Below, piece by piece: positions 25,926-34,937 of a stretch of 64,000 nucleotides of DNA (its first letter is position 1; every line of letters begins with the position of its first letter). This DNA comes from Azospirillum melinis. Its GTDB lineage: Bacteria > Pseudomonadota > Alphaproteobacteria > Azospirillales > Azospirillaceae. The position numbers and the translations under genes were made by a program. The notes beneath the pieces are model-generated. The model made no database searches. It worked only from the letters and a program-made list of their open reading frames with translations, and was not told the origin of the DNA. The stretch covers positions 1 through 64,000 of the forward strand of contig NZ_WHOS01000034.1 of assembly GCF_013340935.1 (NCBI RefSeq). Direction: 5' to 3'.

Positions 25926-25947
25926 AACGCGTTCAATGAACGCGTTC
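25926..25947. promoter_or_regulatory. Tandem palindromic operator, second copy
   Basis: AACGCGTT (25926-25933) and GAACGCGTTC (25938-25947) have centres 13 bp apart, exactly as in the pair at 22934-22958. They lie upstream of the small leftward unit with the 27-residue peptide and exported protein, so the TetR encoded at 23674 is the likely controller. Confidence 0.58.
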
Positions 25948-25998
25948 TGAAAATAAATTAGACCTGCCGTCGGCTGCTGTCAACGAAGGAGTGGCGAA

Positions 25999-26020
25999 GC
26001 CCGGTCCCCTGCGGCCGGGC
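25999..26020 (-). terminator. Hairpin after pqiC
   Basis: GCCCGG and CCGGGC (25999-26004, 26015-26020) form a 6-bp GC stem with a 10-nt loop just beyond the pqiC stop on the minus strand. No clear U-run follows, so the call is tentative. Confidence 0.35.
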
Positions 26021-26029
26021 GTCCGCCGG

Positions 26030-26659
26030 TCAACGGCTCTCGTCCGGACAGGGCAGCCCTTGCCCAGCCGCGACATGGCGCAGGCTGTCGCCGATCCGGT
26101 CGGCCAGACGGCGGCTGGCGGCGGACAGCGTGGCGGCGGCGGCGGCGGCATCACGGCCATCCACCGGCTGGCGGCCGGCCCATCGGCAACCTTGCACCGC
26201 GCCGTCGGGCAGGCGCCGCAGGGTCCAGGAAGCGTCGATCATCGCGGCCCGGCCCGGCACCGCCTCGAAGCGGTCGAGCCGGACGGCCAGGCGGAAGAGC
26301 GGCAGCGTGACCGCCGAACCGGACACCGGCGCCTGATAGGTGTCGGACGCCCTTGCGGTCTTCCACAGGCCGTCGGACAGAATCTGCCGCAACTCGTCGC
26401 CGATGGGGGACAGCCAGCGTTCGGATTCCATCACCGTCACCCGTCCCGCCTCGTCGGTGAGCACCAGATTGCTTCGCGTCAGGGACTCGGGAACGGCGAC
26501 GGGCAGGATCTCCACCAGCATCCGCGCCTGTCCCGAGGCGGGAAGGGCGTCGTCCGGACGGGACAAGGCGTGATAGTGCGTCGGCGGCGAGATGCCGCAG
26601 CCGGCCGGCAGGGCGAGGCAAAGGGCCAGGAGAAGGCTGCGGGTGCAGGTGCGTGTCAT
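26030..26659 (-). CDS. pqiC: PqiC-type outer-membrane lipoprotein
   Basis: A 209-residue lipoprotein. Start at 26659, overlapping the pqiB stop as ATGA. The signal sequence ends with the lipobox LALPAGC (Cys about residue 21). The mature part has the ABC-transport auxiliary/PqiC layout: THYHALSRP, MLVEILPVAVPESLTRSNLV, ESERWLSPIGDELRQILSDG and a C-terminal AASRRLADRI segment. In E. coli, PqiC anchors the PqiB needle at the outer membrane. It is the last gene of the tetR-pqiA-pqiA-pqiB-pqiC operon. Confidence 0.85.
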   Translation of the reverse strand: MTRTCTRSLLLALCLALPAGCGISPPTHYHALSRPDDALPASGQARMLVEILPVAVPESLTRSNLVLTDEAGRVTVMESERWLSPIGDELRQILSDGLWKTARASDTYQAPVSGSAVTLPLFRLAVRLDRFEAVPGRAAMIDASWTLRRLPDGAVQGCRWAGRQPVDGRDAAAAAATLSAASRRLADRIGDSLRHVAAGQGLPCPDESR

Positions 26660-28326
26660 CGGGTCGTTTCCTTCTTGCCTCGCAGCAGGGATTCCGGGCT
26701 GCGGTCGAGTCCATCGGTCAGTGCCTTGACGGAGCGGGTCGCATCGGCCACACCGCGCAATGCTTGGCGGACCTCCTGCAGCAGCGGCGAATCGCCGGCG
26801 ATGCATCCCTGGATGGTGGCCAGCGTCTGCCGCAGGTCGCGGATTGCCAGACGGACTTCCGGCATGGTGTCGTGGTCGGCGCGCCGGGCAAGGCCGCCGA
26901 GCTGCGTCACGGTGGCTTCGGTCGCCACCATCAGGCGATGGGCGTCCTGGCCGAGCGTGTCGAAGGGCAGCGTGTCGAGCTTGCGCAGGATGTTCTGCAC
27001 CTGCTGCTGCATTTCCTGCAGGTCGCCCGGAACGGTCGGCAACTCCATCGGATTGCGGCGCGGATCGAACTGTGCCGGAGACGCCTGGGGAAAGAAATCG
27101 ACGGCGACGTACAACTGTCCGGTCAGCAGGTTGCCCGACCTCAGCTGAGCCCGCATCCCACGCTGCACGAGATCGGCCAGCAGGGCCCGGCGACGATCCT
27201 GCGGCATGTTCTCGGGAAATACGTCGCGGACCCGTCCCAGCCGCTGGGGATAGACGTCGATCCGCACCGACGAGACGAAGTCGGTGCCGGCGGGGTCGTA
27301 TTCGACACTGACCGATCGCACCTGTCCGATCTCCACGCCGCGGAAGTCGACGGGTGCGCCGGCGCTCAGGCCGCGGATGCTCTGCTGGAAATGCAGGACA
27401 AGGGACTCGGGTGCGCCATCGGGCGGTTTCAGGGCGTCGACCCTGTCGGCGGCCAGATTGAACTGCGCGCCCTCTTCGGCGGCCTGGGCCGCAGGCGACT
27501 GGGCCGATCCGCTGGTGTCCGGGCTCTCGAAGGCGATGCCGCCCAGCAGGATGGTTGCCAGGGACTGGGTTTCCAGCTTCAGTCCCGACGCATCCATCCT
27601 CAGGTCGACGCCGCTGGCATGCCAGAAGCGGCTGTTGGTGGTGACGAAGCGCTCGTAGGGTGCCTTGACGAAGATGCCCATCGTGGTGCGGCGGCCGTCT
27701 GGATCAAGGGCGAAGCTCTCCACATGGCCGACCTGGACCCGCCGGAAGAACACCGGCGACCCGATGTCGAGCGAACCGACATCGTCGGCATGCAGGATGA
27801 AGCGGCGGCCCGGCATGTCGGACGGCACCACGGGGGGCTCCTCCTCGCCGACGAAGGCGTTGCGGGCCTCATGGCCCTGACCGCCATCGACGCCGATGTA
27901 GGCTCCCGACAGCAGGGTGCCCAGGCCCGAGATGCCCGATCCGGCCATGCGCGGGCGCACCACCCAGAAGCGGCTGCCGGCGACCGCGAACGGAGCCGCG
28001 TCCTTGGCGAGGCCGATGGTCGCCACCACCCGCGTCCGGTCGGCGCTGAGCGCCAGTCCGGTCACGTCGCCGATGTCGACGTTCTTGTATTTCACCTTTG
28101 TCTTGCCGGGCTCGATGCCCTCGGCCGAGGCGAAGGTCACGGTGACGGTCGGGCCGCGCTGCCACATGGCCTGCGCCACCAGCGACAGTCCGATCAGAGC
28201 CGCGACGATTGGAATGATCCAGACCAGGGAAACCCTGCCGTGGCGACGGTCCCGCACCGGCGGTCCGGCGATCTCCGGTTGCGCGATGGAGGGATCGGCC
28301 GCGGCCGTTTGCGTATCAGTGTTCAT
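26656..28326 (-). CDS. pqiB: PqiB-type MCE-domain lipid transport protein
   Basis: About 556 residues (an in-frame ATG at 28347 would add 7). A single N-terminal membrane anchor (VSLVWIIPIVAALIGLSLVA) is followed by three MCE domains, each marked by a strand-turn such as VKYKNVDIGDVTGLAL, VFFRRVQVGHVESFAL and VDFRGVEIGQVRSVSV. A helical C-terminal needle region follows (LQEMQQQVQNILRKLDTLPF). PqiB homologues form a hollow periplasm-spanning tube for lipids. The start overlaps the end of pqiA and the stop overlaps pqiC, so all are translationally coupled. Confidence 0.92.
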   Translation of the reverse strand: MNTDTQTAAADPSIAQPEIAGPPVRDRRHGRVSLVWIIPIVAALIGLSLVAQAMWQRGPTVTVTFASAEGIEPGKTKVKYKNVDIGDVTGLALSADRTRVVATIGLAKDAAPFAVAGSRFWVVRPRMAGSGISGLGTLLSGAYIGVDGGQGHEARNAFVGEEEPPVVPSDMPGRRFILHADDVGSLDIGSPVFFRRVQVGHVESFALDPDGRRTTMGIFVKAPYERFVTTNSRFWHASGVDLRMDASGLKLETQSLATILLGGIAFESPDTSGSAQSPAAQAAEEGAQFNLAADRVDALKPPDGAPESLVLHFQQSIRGLSAGAPVDFRGVEIGQVRSVSVEYDPAGTDFVSSVRIDVYPQRLGRVRDVFPENMPQDRRRALLADLVQRGMRAQLRSGNLLTGQLYVAVDFFPQASPAQFDPRRNPMELPTVPGDLQEMQQQVQNILRKLDTLPFDTLGQDAHRLMVATEATVTQLGGLARRADHDTMPEVRLAIRDLRQTLATIQGCIAGDSPLLQEVRQALRGVADATRSVKALTDGLDRSPESLLRGKKETTR

Positions 28327-28948
28327 GACTTGATGGTCCGCTTGCATCCCACAGGAGACGGGGATCGAAGCTGGCGGCGGCCAGCATGCTAAGGACGACC
28401 ACGGCGCCGAAGGCTGCGGCGCCGGGTCCGGCTTCGATGGTGGCGAGGGTGCGGAAGCGCACCATGCCGACCATCAGGGCGATGACGAAGATGTCCAGCA
28501 TCGACCAGCGTCCGGCCAGCTCCACCACCCGGTACAGCCGTCCCAGCCCATGCGGGCCGGCGGCGCCGGGGCGGCGGACGTTGAAGGCCAGATAGGCCAG
28601 TGCCCCGAGCTTGATCAGCGGCACGAGGATGCTGACGCTGAAGATCAGCAGAGCGAGCCCCGGCGATCCGGACGTCCAGAAATAGACCACGCCGCTGATG
28701 ATCGTGTCGCGCGACGAACCCAGCATGCTGGAGGTCTGCATCACCGGCAGCAGGTTGGCGGGGACATAGAGGATCGCGGCGGCGATCAGCAGGGCCCAGG
28801 TGCGGGACAGGCTGTCGGGCTTGCGCGGACGGACGGTGGCTCCGCAGCGTGGGCAACGCTCTGCATCGCTGCCATTCCCGGCGCTTGGCCGGCAAAGCCG
28901 ACGGCAGCATCGGCATGCCCACAGGCCACGGGACAGGGCGGTGGTCAT
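28316..28948 (-). CDS. pqiA: PqiA-family membrane protein (second half-size copy)
   Basis: A 210-residue protein. Start at 28948, overlapping the first pqiA stop as ATGA. An N-terminal zinc ribbon (CRCC and CPRC pairs, about residues 10-40) is followed by four hydrophobic segments (TWALLIAAAILYVPANLLPV; GVVYFWTSGSPGLALLIFSV; MLDIFVIALMVGMVRF; VVLSMLAAASFDPRLLWD). E. coli PqiA has two such modules in one chain; here they are two separate adjacent genes. Confidence 0.88.
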   Translation of the reverse strand: MTTALSRGLWACRCCRRLCRPSAGNGSDAERCPRCGATVRPRKPDSLSRTWALLIAAAILYVPANLLPVMQTSSMLGSSRDTIISGVVYFWTSGSPGLALLIFSVSILVPLIKLGALAYLAFNVRRPGAAGPHGLGRLYRVVELAGRWSMLDIFVIALMVGMVRFRTLATIEAGPGAAAFGAVVVLSMLAAASFDPRLLWDASGPSSHEH

Positions 28949-29571
28949 GCCGCCCCCTTCCGTCCGGCGGGCAGCTGCCACAGGCAGCGTGGATCGTAGG
29001 ACAGCACCGCTGCCAGCAGCACCGTCAGCGCGATGAAGGCCCACAGAGCCACCCCCGGCACCACCTGGGCCAGATGCGACAGCTTGACAAGGGAAACGAG
29101 CACCCCCAGCATCAGCACCTCGATCATGCCCCAGGGACGTACCTGCTGGATCAGCCGCAGCAGCGGCGCGAAATAGGCCGGCCGCCGACCGGTCAGCACT
29201 GCCGCCAGCAGGGCGGTCATGGCCAGCAGATCAGCCAGGGGGGCGAGTAGTCCGGTGGCAAACACCAGCGCCGCCACCATCTGGCGATCCTCCCTCCAGA
29301 GGGCGAGGATGGCATCCAGCAGGGTGGCCCTGCTGATGCTGCCCTGCACGCGCAGCTCCAGGATGGGACAGGCGTTGGCCAGCAGGAAGGCGATCAGCGC
29401 CGCCATCACCAGCGCCAGCATCTGGTCCGGCCGCCAGTATGGCGAGCGCAGGATGACGGTGCCGCAGCGAACGCACCGCGCCTTTTCCCCGGGCCGCAGC
29501 GGCAGGTCGATATGGAGCCGGTCGCATTCCGGACAGGCCATCAGCCCTGACTCAGGGGCGGCGGTCATCAC
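28945..29571 (-). CDS. pqiA: PqiA-family membrane protein (first half-size copy)
   Basis: A 208-residue protein with a zinc ribbon (ACPECDRLH ... RCVRCGTV) and four membrane segments (MLALVMAALIAFLLANACPI; MVAALVFATGLLAPLADLLA; WGMIEVLMLGVLVSLVKLSH; GVALWAFIALTVLLAAVLSY). The KxSHLA/DPRxLW features are those of PqiA modules. Start overlaps the tetR stop (ATGA at 29568-29571), so expression is tied to the regulator gene upstream. Confidence 0.88.
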   Translation of the reverse strand: MMTAAPESGLMACPECDRLHIDLPLRPGEKARCVRCGTVILRSPYWRPDQMLALVMAALIAFLLANACPILELRVQGSISRATLLDAILALWREDRQMVAALVFATGLLAPLADLLAMTALLAAVLTGRRPAYFAPLLRLIQQVRPWGMIEVLMLGVLVSLVKLSHLAQVVPGVALWAFIALTVLLAAVLSYDPRCLWQLPAGRKGAA

Positions 29572-30194
29572 GCATGCTTTCCTTCGCGGCCGTAGCCGGC
29601 CAGGAATGCATCGACCGCCCGGTCGACGGCCGCGGCGATCTCATCGTTTGCCGCCGGTTCCCGGACGCGCAGCACCACCGGTTCGAACAGTTCGGCATCG
29701 AGCAGCGCCAGATAATGCAGTGCTGCGACGGCCGGGTCGGCGACCCGGAGCCGGCCCTCCTCCATGGCCGCCGTCAGAAAGCGGCCGATGTCCTTCGCCA
29801 CCTTCAACTTGCCGCGGGGGTGGAGCAGCCGGCTGACGTCCGACCGGCCGGATTCCCCGAACACCAGCCGCGCCAGACTGACCATTTCCGGTGAAAGGCG
29901 GATCTTCAGATAGCGTTCCCCATGCCGTTGCAGCGATCCGGGGACATCCGCGGTGTCTTCCAGATCTTCCCGCGGAGTGGTGACATGCCGGTCGATGATG
30001 CGGGCCATCACTTCGACGAACAGCTCGTCCTTCGATGGGAAGTAGCGGTAGAGCGTCTGCTTCGACGCCCCGAGCCGGCCGACGATGGCCGAAATCGACG
30101 CTCCCTCGTAACCGCGTTCTGTGAATTCCAGGGTCGCGGCATTGAGAATGGCGTCGCGCTTGGTTTCCGTCTTCCTGCGCATGGGGCTCCTCAT
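29568..30194 (-). CDS. TetR-family regulator heading the pqi operon
   Basis: A 208-residue regulator. HTH: KRDAILNAATLEFTERGYEG, then AIVGRLGASKQTLYRYFPSK. The C-terminal domain (IRLSPEMVSLARLVFGESGR; LDAELFEPVVLRVREPA) is nearly shared with the TetR at 24539-25156. It is the first gene of the pqi operon and is divergent from a chemoreceptor gene. A perfect palindrome (30260-30274) 66 bp upstream is its likely binding site, giving autorepression and control of both directions. Confidence 0.92.
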   Translation of the reverse strand: MRSPMRRKTETKRDAILNAATLEFTERGYEGASISAIVGRLGASKQTLYRYFPSKDELFVEVMARIIDRHVTTPREDLEDTADVPGSLQRHGERYLKIRLSPEMVSLARLVFGESGRSDVSRLLHPRGKLKVAKDIGRFLTAAMEEGRLRVADPAVAALHYLALLDAELFEPVVLRVREPAANDEIAAAVDRAVDAFLAGYGREGKHA

Positions 30195-30259
30195 TTCCTG
30201 AACCGTCCTGTGTGCTCGACATCGAGCATGGTCTTGACCGCGTCAGTCGCCAATGTTAG

Positions 30260-30274
30260 ACCGTACGGTACGGT
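30260..30274. promoter_or_regulatory. Palindromic TetR operator ACCGTAC-G-GTACGGT
   Basis: A perfect 7-bp inverted repeat around a central G in the divergent region between tetR/pqi and the chemoreceptor gene. The identical 15-mer occurs at 32532-32546 before the DUF3141 gene. Confidence 0.7.
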
Positions 30275-30433
30275 TTGACAAAAGAATTTGACCTGCCCCC
30301 AGTCGCGCCAAACTGCGCCCCGACGCTGCCGAAGCCGCAAGTCCGCCCTCAGGGTGGATTGCGGCGTTGCGCGTCATCGGCTTTTGCGGTGTTTCGCGGC
30401 GGGCGGTGCGGGTCGTCGATCAGGAGTGCCGAC

Positions 30434-32467
30434 ATGTTCGCCCGTATAAAGATATCCACACGGATCTACGGTGGTTTCGCCGCAGCCCTCCTCCTGCTGC
30501 TGACCGTCGCGGCGGCGACGGTCCCGGCGCTGAGATCCGCCCACCAGCACATGCTCGCCTACTCCGCGGTCGGCGAGAATGCGGTGCGCGTCGCGCTGAT
30601 CACGGCTAATGTTTCCGAAGCACGCCGCAACACCGTCATCGTCGAAACCCGCGGCGATGAGGCGGCGTTGCAGGTCGAGCAGCGCATGCGGGAGCAGCTG
30701 AGCGAGGTGCTGCCGGCTGCTGTGGCGGCCAGCAGCGATGCTCGGCAGCACGCCAACCTCATGCGGATGCGCGAGCTTTTCGATGCCTATTTCGCCGGCT
30801 TCGACAAGGTGGTGACGCTGCAGCGGCGCAAGGACGCGCTGACGTCGCATCTCGCCGACACCGGGCGCAGAGCGGTATCGATGCTGGGCGAGGTGACGCG
30901 CAATGCCGTCAATGACGGCGACCTGTCCGCGGCGATGGCGACCGGAGAGGCCGAGCGGACCCTGATGCTGGCGCGGCTGGCGGTCAGCCGTTTCGATGCC
31001 GATCCGGACTTGGAGCGGGCCCATGAGGCCGAAAACGGCACGGCGCAGGCCGTCGCCGCGGCTTCCGCGCTGGCCCGGAATGCGCAGCCCGCCTCCCGTG
31101 CCGGGGCGGTCGGTGAAATCCAGCGGCTGGTGACGGACTACAAGGCAACGGCGGTCGAGACGGTCGCCGCTACCCTGGAGCTGAACCAGCTGGTGTTCAG
31201 GGACATGGCCGCCCTGGGTGCGGAGTTTGCCACCCTCGCCGCCGATACCGAGGACATCCAGTCCCGCATCCTGGCGGAACAGCGAGACGGCGTTTTCGCC
31301 GACATGAAGTCGAGCCTGCTGGCGGCCGGATCGATCACCGCCGCCGCCCTGCTGGTCAGTCTGATCCTGTCCACACTGCTCGCCAGGGATATCGTCAATC
31401 CGTTGCGCGGAATGACGGCGGCCATGACGCGCCTGGCCCAGGGTGATCGGACTGTGGAAATCCCCGCCCGCCACCGCCGCGACGAACTTGGCGAGATGGC
31501 CGCTGCGGTGCAGGTCTTCAGGGACAATGCCCTGCGCATGGAGGAACTGGCCGCCGCCAACGAAGTGCAGAGGTGCGAGACGGAGGAGGCACGGCAGGAT
31601 GCCTTGCGCGGCATGGCCGCCCGGCTCCAGGGGCAGGTGGGCACGGTGGTCGACGGCCTCACCATGGCGGCGGCCCATCTGCAGGCGTCGTCGCAGCAGA
31701 TGACGGCCGCCGCCCGGGACACCATCGGACGGGCCGGCGCGGTTACCGAAATTTCCGAACAGGCGTCCGGCAACGTCCAGACCGTCGCGGCGGCGGCCGA
31801 AGAACTGGCGGCCTCCAGCAACGAGATCGCCAGCCAGATGGAGCGGTCGCGCGATGTCGCCCTGCGCGCGGACAGCGAAGCCGTCCGCACCTCCACGCTG
31901 ATCGGCCGGCTGTCGGAGACCGCAGGCAGCATCGGTGCCATCGTGGCGCTGATCAATGACATCGCGCGGCAGACCAACCTGCTCGCGCTGAACGCCACCA
32001 TCGAGGCGGCCCGGGCGGGGGACGCCGGCAAGGGCTTTGCCGTCGTCGCCTCCGAGGTGAAAAGCCTCGCCACCCAGACCGCCCAGGCCACGGAGGAGAT
32101 CGCCGCCAAGATCACCGCGGTGCAGGACGGCACCGGAGAAGCGGTCTCGGCCATCGGTTCGATCACGGCGGTGATCCGGGAAATGAGCGAAATCAATGGG
32201 TCGGTGGCGTCAGCAGTCCAGGAGCAGACCGCAGCCACCGCCGAGATCGCCCGCAACGTCGAACAGGCCGCCATGGTCACGCGGGAGGTGACCTTGCACA
32301 TCTCCGGTGTCGGGACTGCCGCCAGTGAGACCGGAGAGGTGGCCAACCAGATCAGCGACCTCTCCGCCGGTCTTCTTCATGACGCGAAAACGCTCAAGAA
32401 CGAGGTCGACCGCTTCTTGGAGGGGGTGCGCAACGATGCCGGGCACCGGCCGCCTGCCGCCGGCTAG
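30434..32467 (+). CDS. Methyl-accepting chemotaxis protein
   Basis: A 677-residue receptor. ATG at 30434 with CAGGAG 7 nt upstream. The first membrane helix ([16 protein letters not shown]) is at about residues 14-30; a helical periplasmic sensor of about 260 residues (helical-bimodular-like, no Cache fold marks) follows; the second helix ([17 protein letters not shown]) is near 297-315; a HAMP domain ([20 protein letters not shown]) and the cytoplasmic signalling hairpin complete it. The hairpin tip is conserved ([20 protein letters not shown]). No C-terminal CheR/CheB pentapeptide is seen. It is divergent from the tetR-pqi operon with a shared operator, an unusual partner for a chemoreceptor. 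Confidence 0.93.
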   Translation: MFARIKISTRIYGGFAAALLLLLTVAAATVPALRSAHQHMLAYSAVGENAVRVALITANVSEARRNTVIVETRGDEAALQVEQRMREQLSEVLPAAVAASSDARQHANLMRMRELFDAYFAGFDKVVTLQRRKDALTSHLADTGRRAVSMLGEVTRNAVNDGDLSAAMATGEAERTLMLARLAVSRFDADPDLERAHEAENGTAQAVAAASALARNAQPASRAGAVGEIQRLVTDYKATAVETVAATLELNQLVFRDMAALGAEFATLAADTEDIQSRILAEQRDGVFADMKSSLLAAGSITAAALLVSLILSTLLARDIVNPLRGMTAAMTRLAQGDRTVEIPARHRRDELGEMAAAVQVFRDNALRMEELAAANEVQRCETEEARQDALRGMAARLQGQVGTVVDGLTMAAAHLQASSQQMTAAARDTIGRAGAVTEISEQASGNVQTVAAAAEELAASSNEIASQMERSRDVALRADSEAVRTSTLIGRLSETAGSIGAIVALINDIARQTNLLALNATIEAARAGDAGKGFAVVASEVKSLATQTAQATEEIAAKITAVQDGTGEAVSAIGSITAVIREMSEINGSVASAVQEQTAATAEIARNVEQAAMVTREVTLHISGVGTAASETGEVANQISDLSAGLLHDAKTLKNEVDRFLEGVRNDAGHRPPAAG

Positions 32468-32487
32468 ACCGGGGAAAACTTTACTGG

Positions 32488-32547
32488 ACCGTCCGGTACG
32501 ATTTCATTTGACGCTCACCTTTTTAAATCATACCGTACGGTACGGTA
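32488..32547. promoter_or_regulatory. Two TetR operators upstream of the DUF3141 gene
   Basis: A perfect 17-bp palindrome TACCGTAC-G-GTACGGTA at 32531-32547 and a weaker site ACCGTCCGGTACGAT at 32488-32502 (13 of 15 positions). They belong to the family at 24464 and 30260. The DUF3141 start is about 160 nt downstream, leaving room for a leader. Confidence 0.65.
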
Positions 32548-32709
32548 ATAATGGTTCCGGCGGTCTTCGGCTTCCGCTGCGACAGTGCCGGACCGGAATT
32601 CCCTACGAACATCGAGCAGGAACAAGAATCGCCCGGAGTCTTCGCGTGTGCCGGGCATGCGCCGACCATCCGGGCCTTTCCGAACGTGGTCAGGGAATTG
32701 GAGTTGATC

Positions 32710-34920
32710 ATGCTGGAACGTCAAAAGCAGGAATTGCCCTCCGCCGATACGGTGCAATCGCCTTGGCAAGTGGCCCTGCGCCCACTGCAGGATGCCGTCG
32801 ACTTTGCGTTGGACGGAGCGCAGCGAACCGTCCTGTTCTGGGATGTGATGCGCCGGCGGGGAAACCAGTATCTGGACCATGCGAGCCAGGATGCGCCGCA
32901 TGTGCTGCATTTCAATGGCGAGGTTCTGATCGACGGACGGATGCTCGACCGTCCGGTGAATTATGGTCTGGTGCGCATCGATCCGCCGGCGGATGCGCCG
33001 CCGACCGACCGGCGCGCCCGTCCGGTCGTCGTCGTCGATCCGCGGGCCGGCCACGGGCCGGGCATCGCCGGCTTCAAGGCCGACAGCGAGATCGGCATGG
33101 CGCTGAAGGCCGGCCATCCCTGCTATTTCATCGGCTTCCTGCCCGATCCGGTACCCGGACAGACGATCGAGGATGTGGCCGCCGCCGAGGCTGTGTTCCT
33201 GGAGGCGGTGATCGCCCGTCACCCCGAAGCCGAGGGCAAGCCCTTCGTCATCGGCAATTGCCAGGCCGGCTGGGCGGTGCTGATGCTGGCCGCGCTGCGG
33301 CCCGAGCTGTTCGGCCCGATCCTGGTGGCGGGATCGCCACTGTCCTATTGGGCCGGGGTGCATGGCCGCAATCCGATGCGCTATTCCGGCGGCCTGCTCG
33401 GCGGCAGCGCCCTGACCGCTCTGACTGGCGACCTCGGGGGCGGCCTGTTCGACGGCGCCTGGCTGGTGCAGAACTTCGAGAACATGAACCCGGCGAATAC
33501 CTTGTGGTCCAAGCCCTATGGCCTCTATGCCCGGGTGGACAGCGAAGAGGCGCGCTATCTCGAATTCGAGCGCTGGTGGGGCGGCCATGTCCTGCTCAAT
33601 GCCGGGGAGATGCAGTGGATCGTCGACAACCTGTTCGTCGGCAACCGCCTGTCCACCGCGCGGATCGTCACCGGCTCCGGCGAGATGGTGGATCTGCGCA
33701 ACATCCGCTCGCCGATCGTCTGCTTCTGCTCCGACGGCGACAACATTACCCCGCCTCAGCAGGCGTTGGGCTGGATCCTCGACCTCTACGCCGATGTCCG
33801 CGACATCCGCGCCCATGGGCAGACCATCGTCTACAGCGTTCATGCCAATGCCGGGCACCTCGGCATCTTCGTGTCCGCCGCGGTGGCGCGGAAGGAGTAT
33901 GCGGAGTTCGTCCAGAACATCGACTTCATCGACTGCCTGCCGCCGGGCCTCTACGAGGCGGTGATCCGGCCCCGCCCTGACGGTGCCGATCCGGGGCTGG
34001 GCGACCACATCGTCAGCTTCGAGGAACGCACGCTCGACGACATCCGGGCGTTTGGCTGCAACAGCCCCGAGGACGACCGCGCCTTCGCCGCGGCGGCACG
34101 CCTGTCGGAGATCAATCTCGGCCTGTATCGCACAATGCTGCAGCCATGGGTGCGCCTGATGACGCTGGAGCCTCTGGCGGCTGCGGTGCGTGCCCTGCAC
34201 CCGTCACGCCTGCCCTACGAGATGGTGAACGACCGGACACCCGGCGCCGCGATGCTGGCAAGTGTCGCCGAAACGGTGCGCGAGCATCGCCGGCCTTGCG
34301 CGTCCGGCAACCCCTTCCTTGCGGCGCAGGAGCGGCTGTCCGACCTCATGGAGACGTTGCTGAACGCATGGCGTGACCGGCGCGACCGGACCGCGGAGGA
34401 GATGTTCTTCGCGATCTATGGATCACAGGCGATGCAGGCTGTGCTCGGCCTCTGCGGTGCGGCGGAGTCCGCAGCGCGCCGCCCCGCCATCGATCCCGCG
34501 CATGAACGCTACGTGCGTGAACGCATCGACGATCTGCGCCGCCGGATCGCCGATGGCGGCCTGCGCGAAGCGGTGACCCGTGCCGTTCTGTACGCATTGG
34601 GGGCGACCGCAAGTGCCGACGAACGCACCTTCGCGATGATCCAGCGCCTGCGCGCCCAGGATCCGGAGGAGCAGACGCTGGACGTCTTCAAGGAGATGCT
34701 GCGCGAGCAGTTCTTCCAACTGCTGATCGACGAGGAACGCGCGGTCGATGCGATCGGTGCCATGCTGCCCTCCGATCCCGCCACCTGCAACGCGGCGTTC
34801 GAAACCGTGCGGCAGGTTGTCGGTGCCGACGAATGCGACAGCCCGGAGAGGGGTCAACGGCTTGTCCGGCTTGAGGTGCTGTTCCGCAGTCATCAGAACG
34901 GCCCCGCCAAGGCGGCGTGA
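32710..34920 (+). CDS. DUF3141 protein, PHA-synthase-like alpha/beta hydrolase
   Basis: A 736-residue protein matching DUF3141 (PF11339), starting at 32710. The N-terminal part (DFALDGAQRTVLFWDVMRRR) resembles the start of PHA synthases. The nucleophile elbow is VIGNCQAGWAVLML, with Cys in place of Ser as in PhaC lipase-like boxes. The likely Asp is in CFCSDGDNITPP and the His in SVHANAGHLGIF. A 300-residue helical C-terminal extension has no known activity. Two palindromic operators precede it, linking it to the pqi-associated TetR pair. A TetR gene follows at once. Role: possibly acyl-thioester polymer or lipid turnover; inferred, not established. Confidence 0.85.
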   Translation: MLERQKQELPSADTVQSPWQVALRPLQDAVDFALDGAQRTVLFWDVMRRRGNQYLDHASQDAPHVLHFNGEVLIDGRMLDRPVNYGLVRIDPPADAPPTDRRARPVVVVDPRAGHGPGIAGFKADSEIGMALKAGHPCYFIGFLPDPVPGQTIEDVAAAEAVFLEAVIARHPEAEGKPFVIGNCQAGWAVLMLAALRPELFGPILVAGSPLSYWAGVHGRNPMRYSGGLLGGSALTALTGDLGGGLFDGAWLVQNFENMNPANTLWSKPYGLYARVDSEEARYLEFERWWGGHVLLNAGEMQWIVDNLFVGNRLSTARIVTGSGEMVDLRNIRSPIVCFCSDGDNITPPQQALGWILDLYADVRDIRAHGQTIVYSVHANAGHLGIFVSAAVARKEYAEFVQNIDFIDCLPPGLYEAVIRPRPDGADPGLGDHIVSFEERTLDDIRAFGCNSPEDDRAFAAAARLSEINLGLYRTMLQPWVRLMTLEPLAAAVRALHPSRLPYEMVNDRTPGAAMLASVAETVREHRRPCASGNPFLAAQERLSDLMETLLNAWRDRRDRTAEEMFFAIYGSQAMQAVLGLCGAAESAARRPAIDPAHERYVRERIDDLRRRIADGGLREAVTRAVLYALGATASADERTFAMIQRLRAQDPEEQTLDVFKEMLREQFFQLLIDEERAVDAIGAMLPSDPATCNAAFETVRQVVGADECDSPERGQRLVRLEVLFRSHQNGPAKAA

Positions 34921-34937
34921 CGGCGGGAGCGGCCCGG

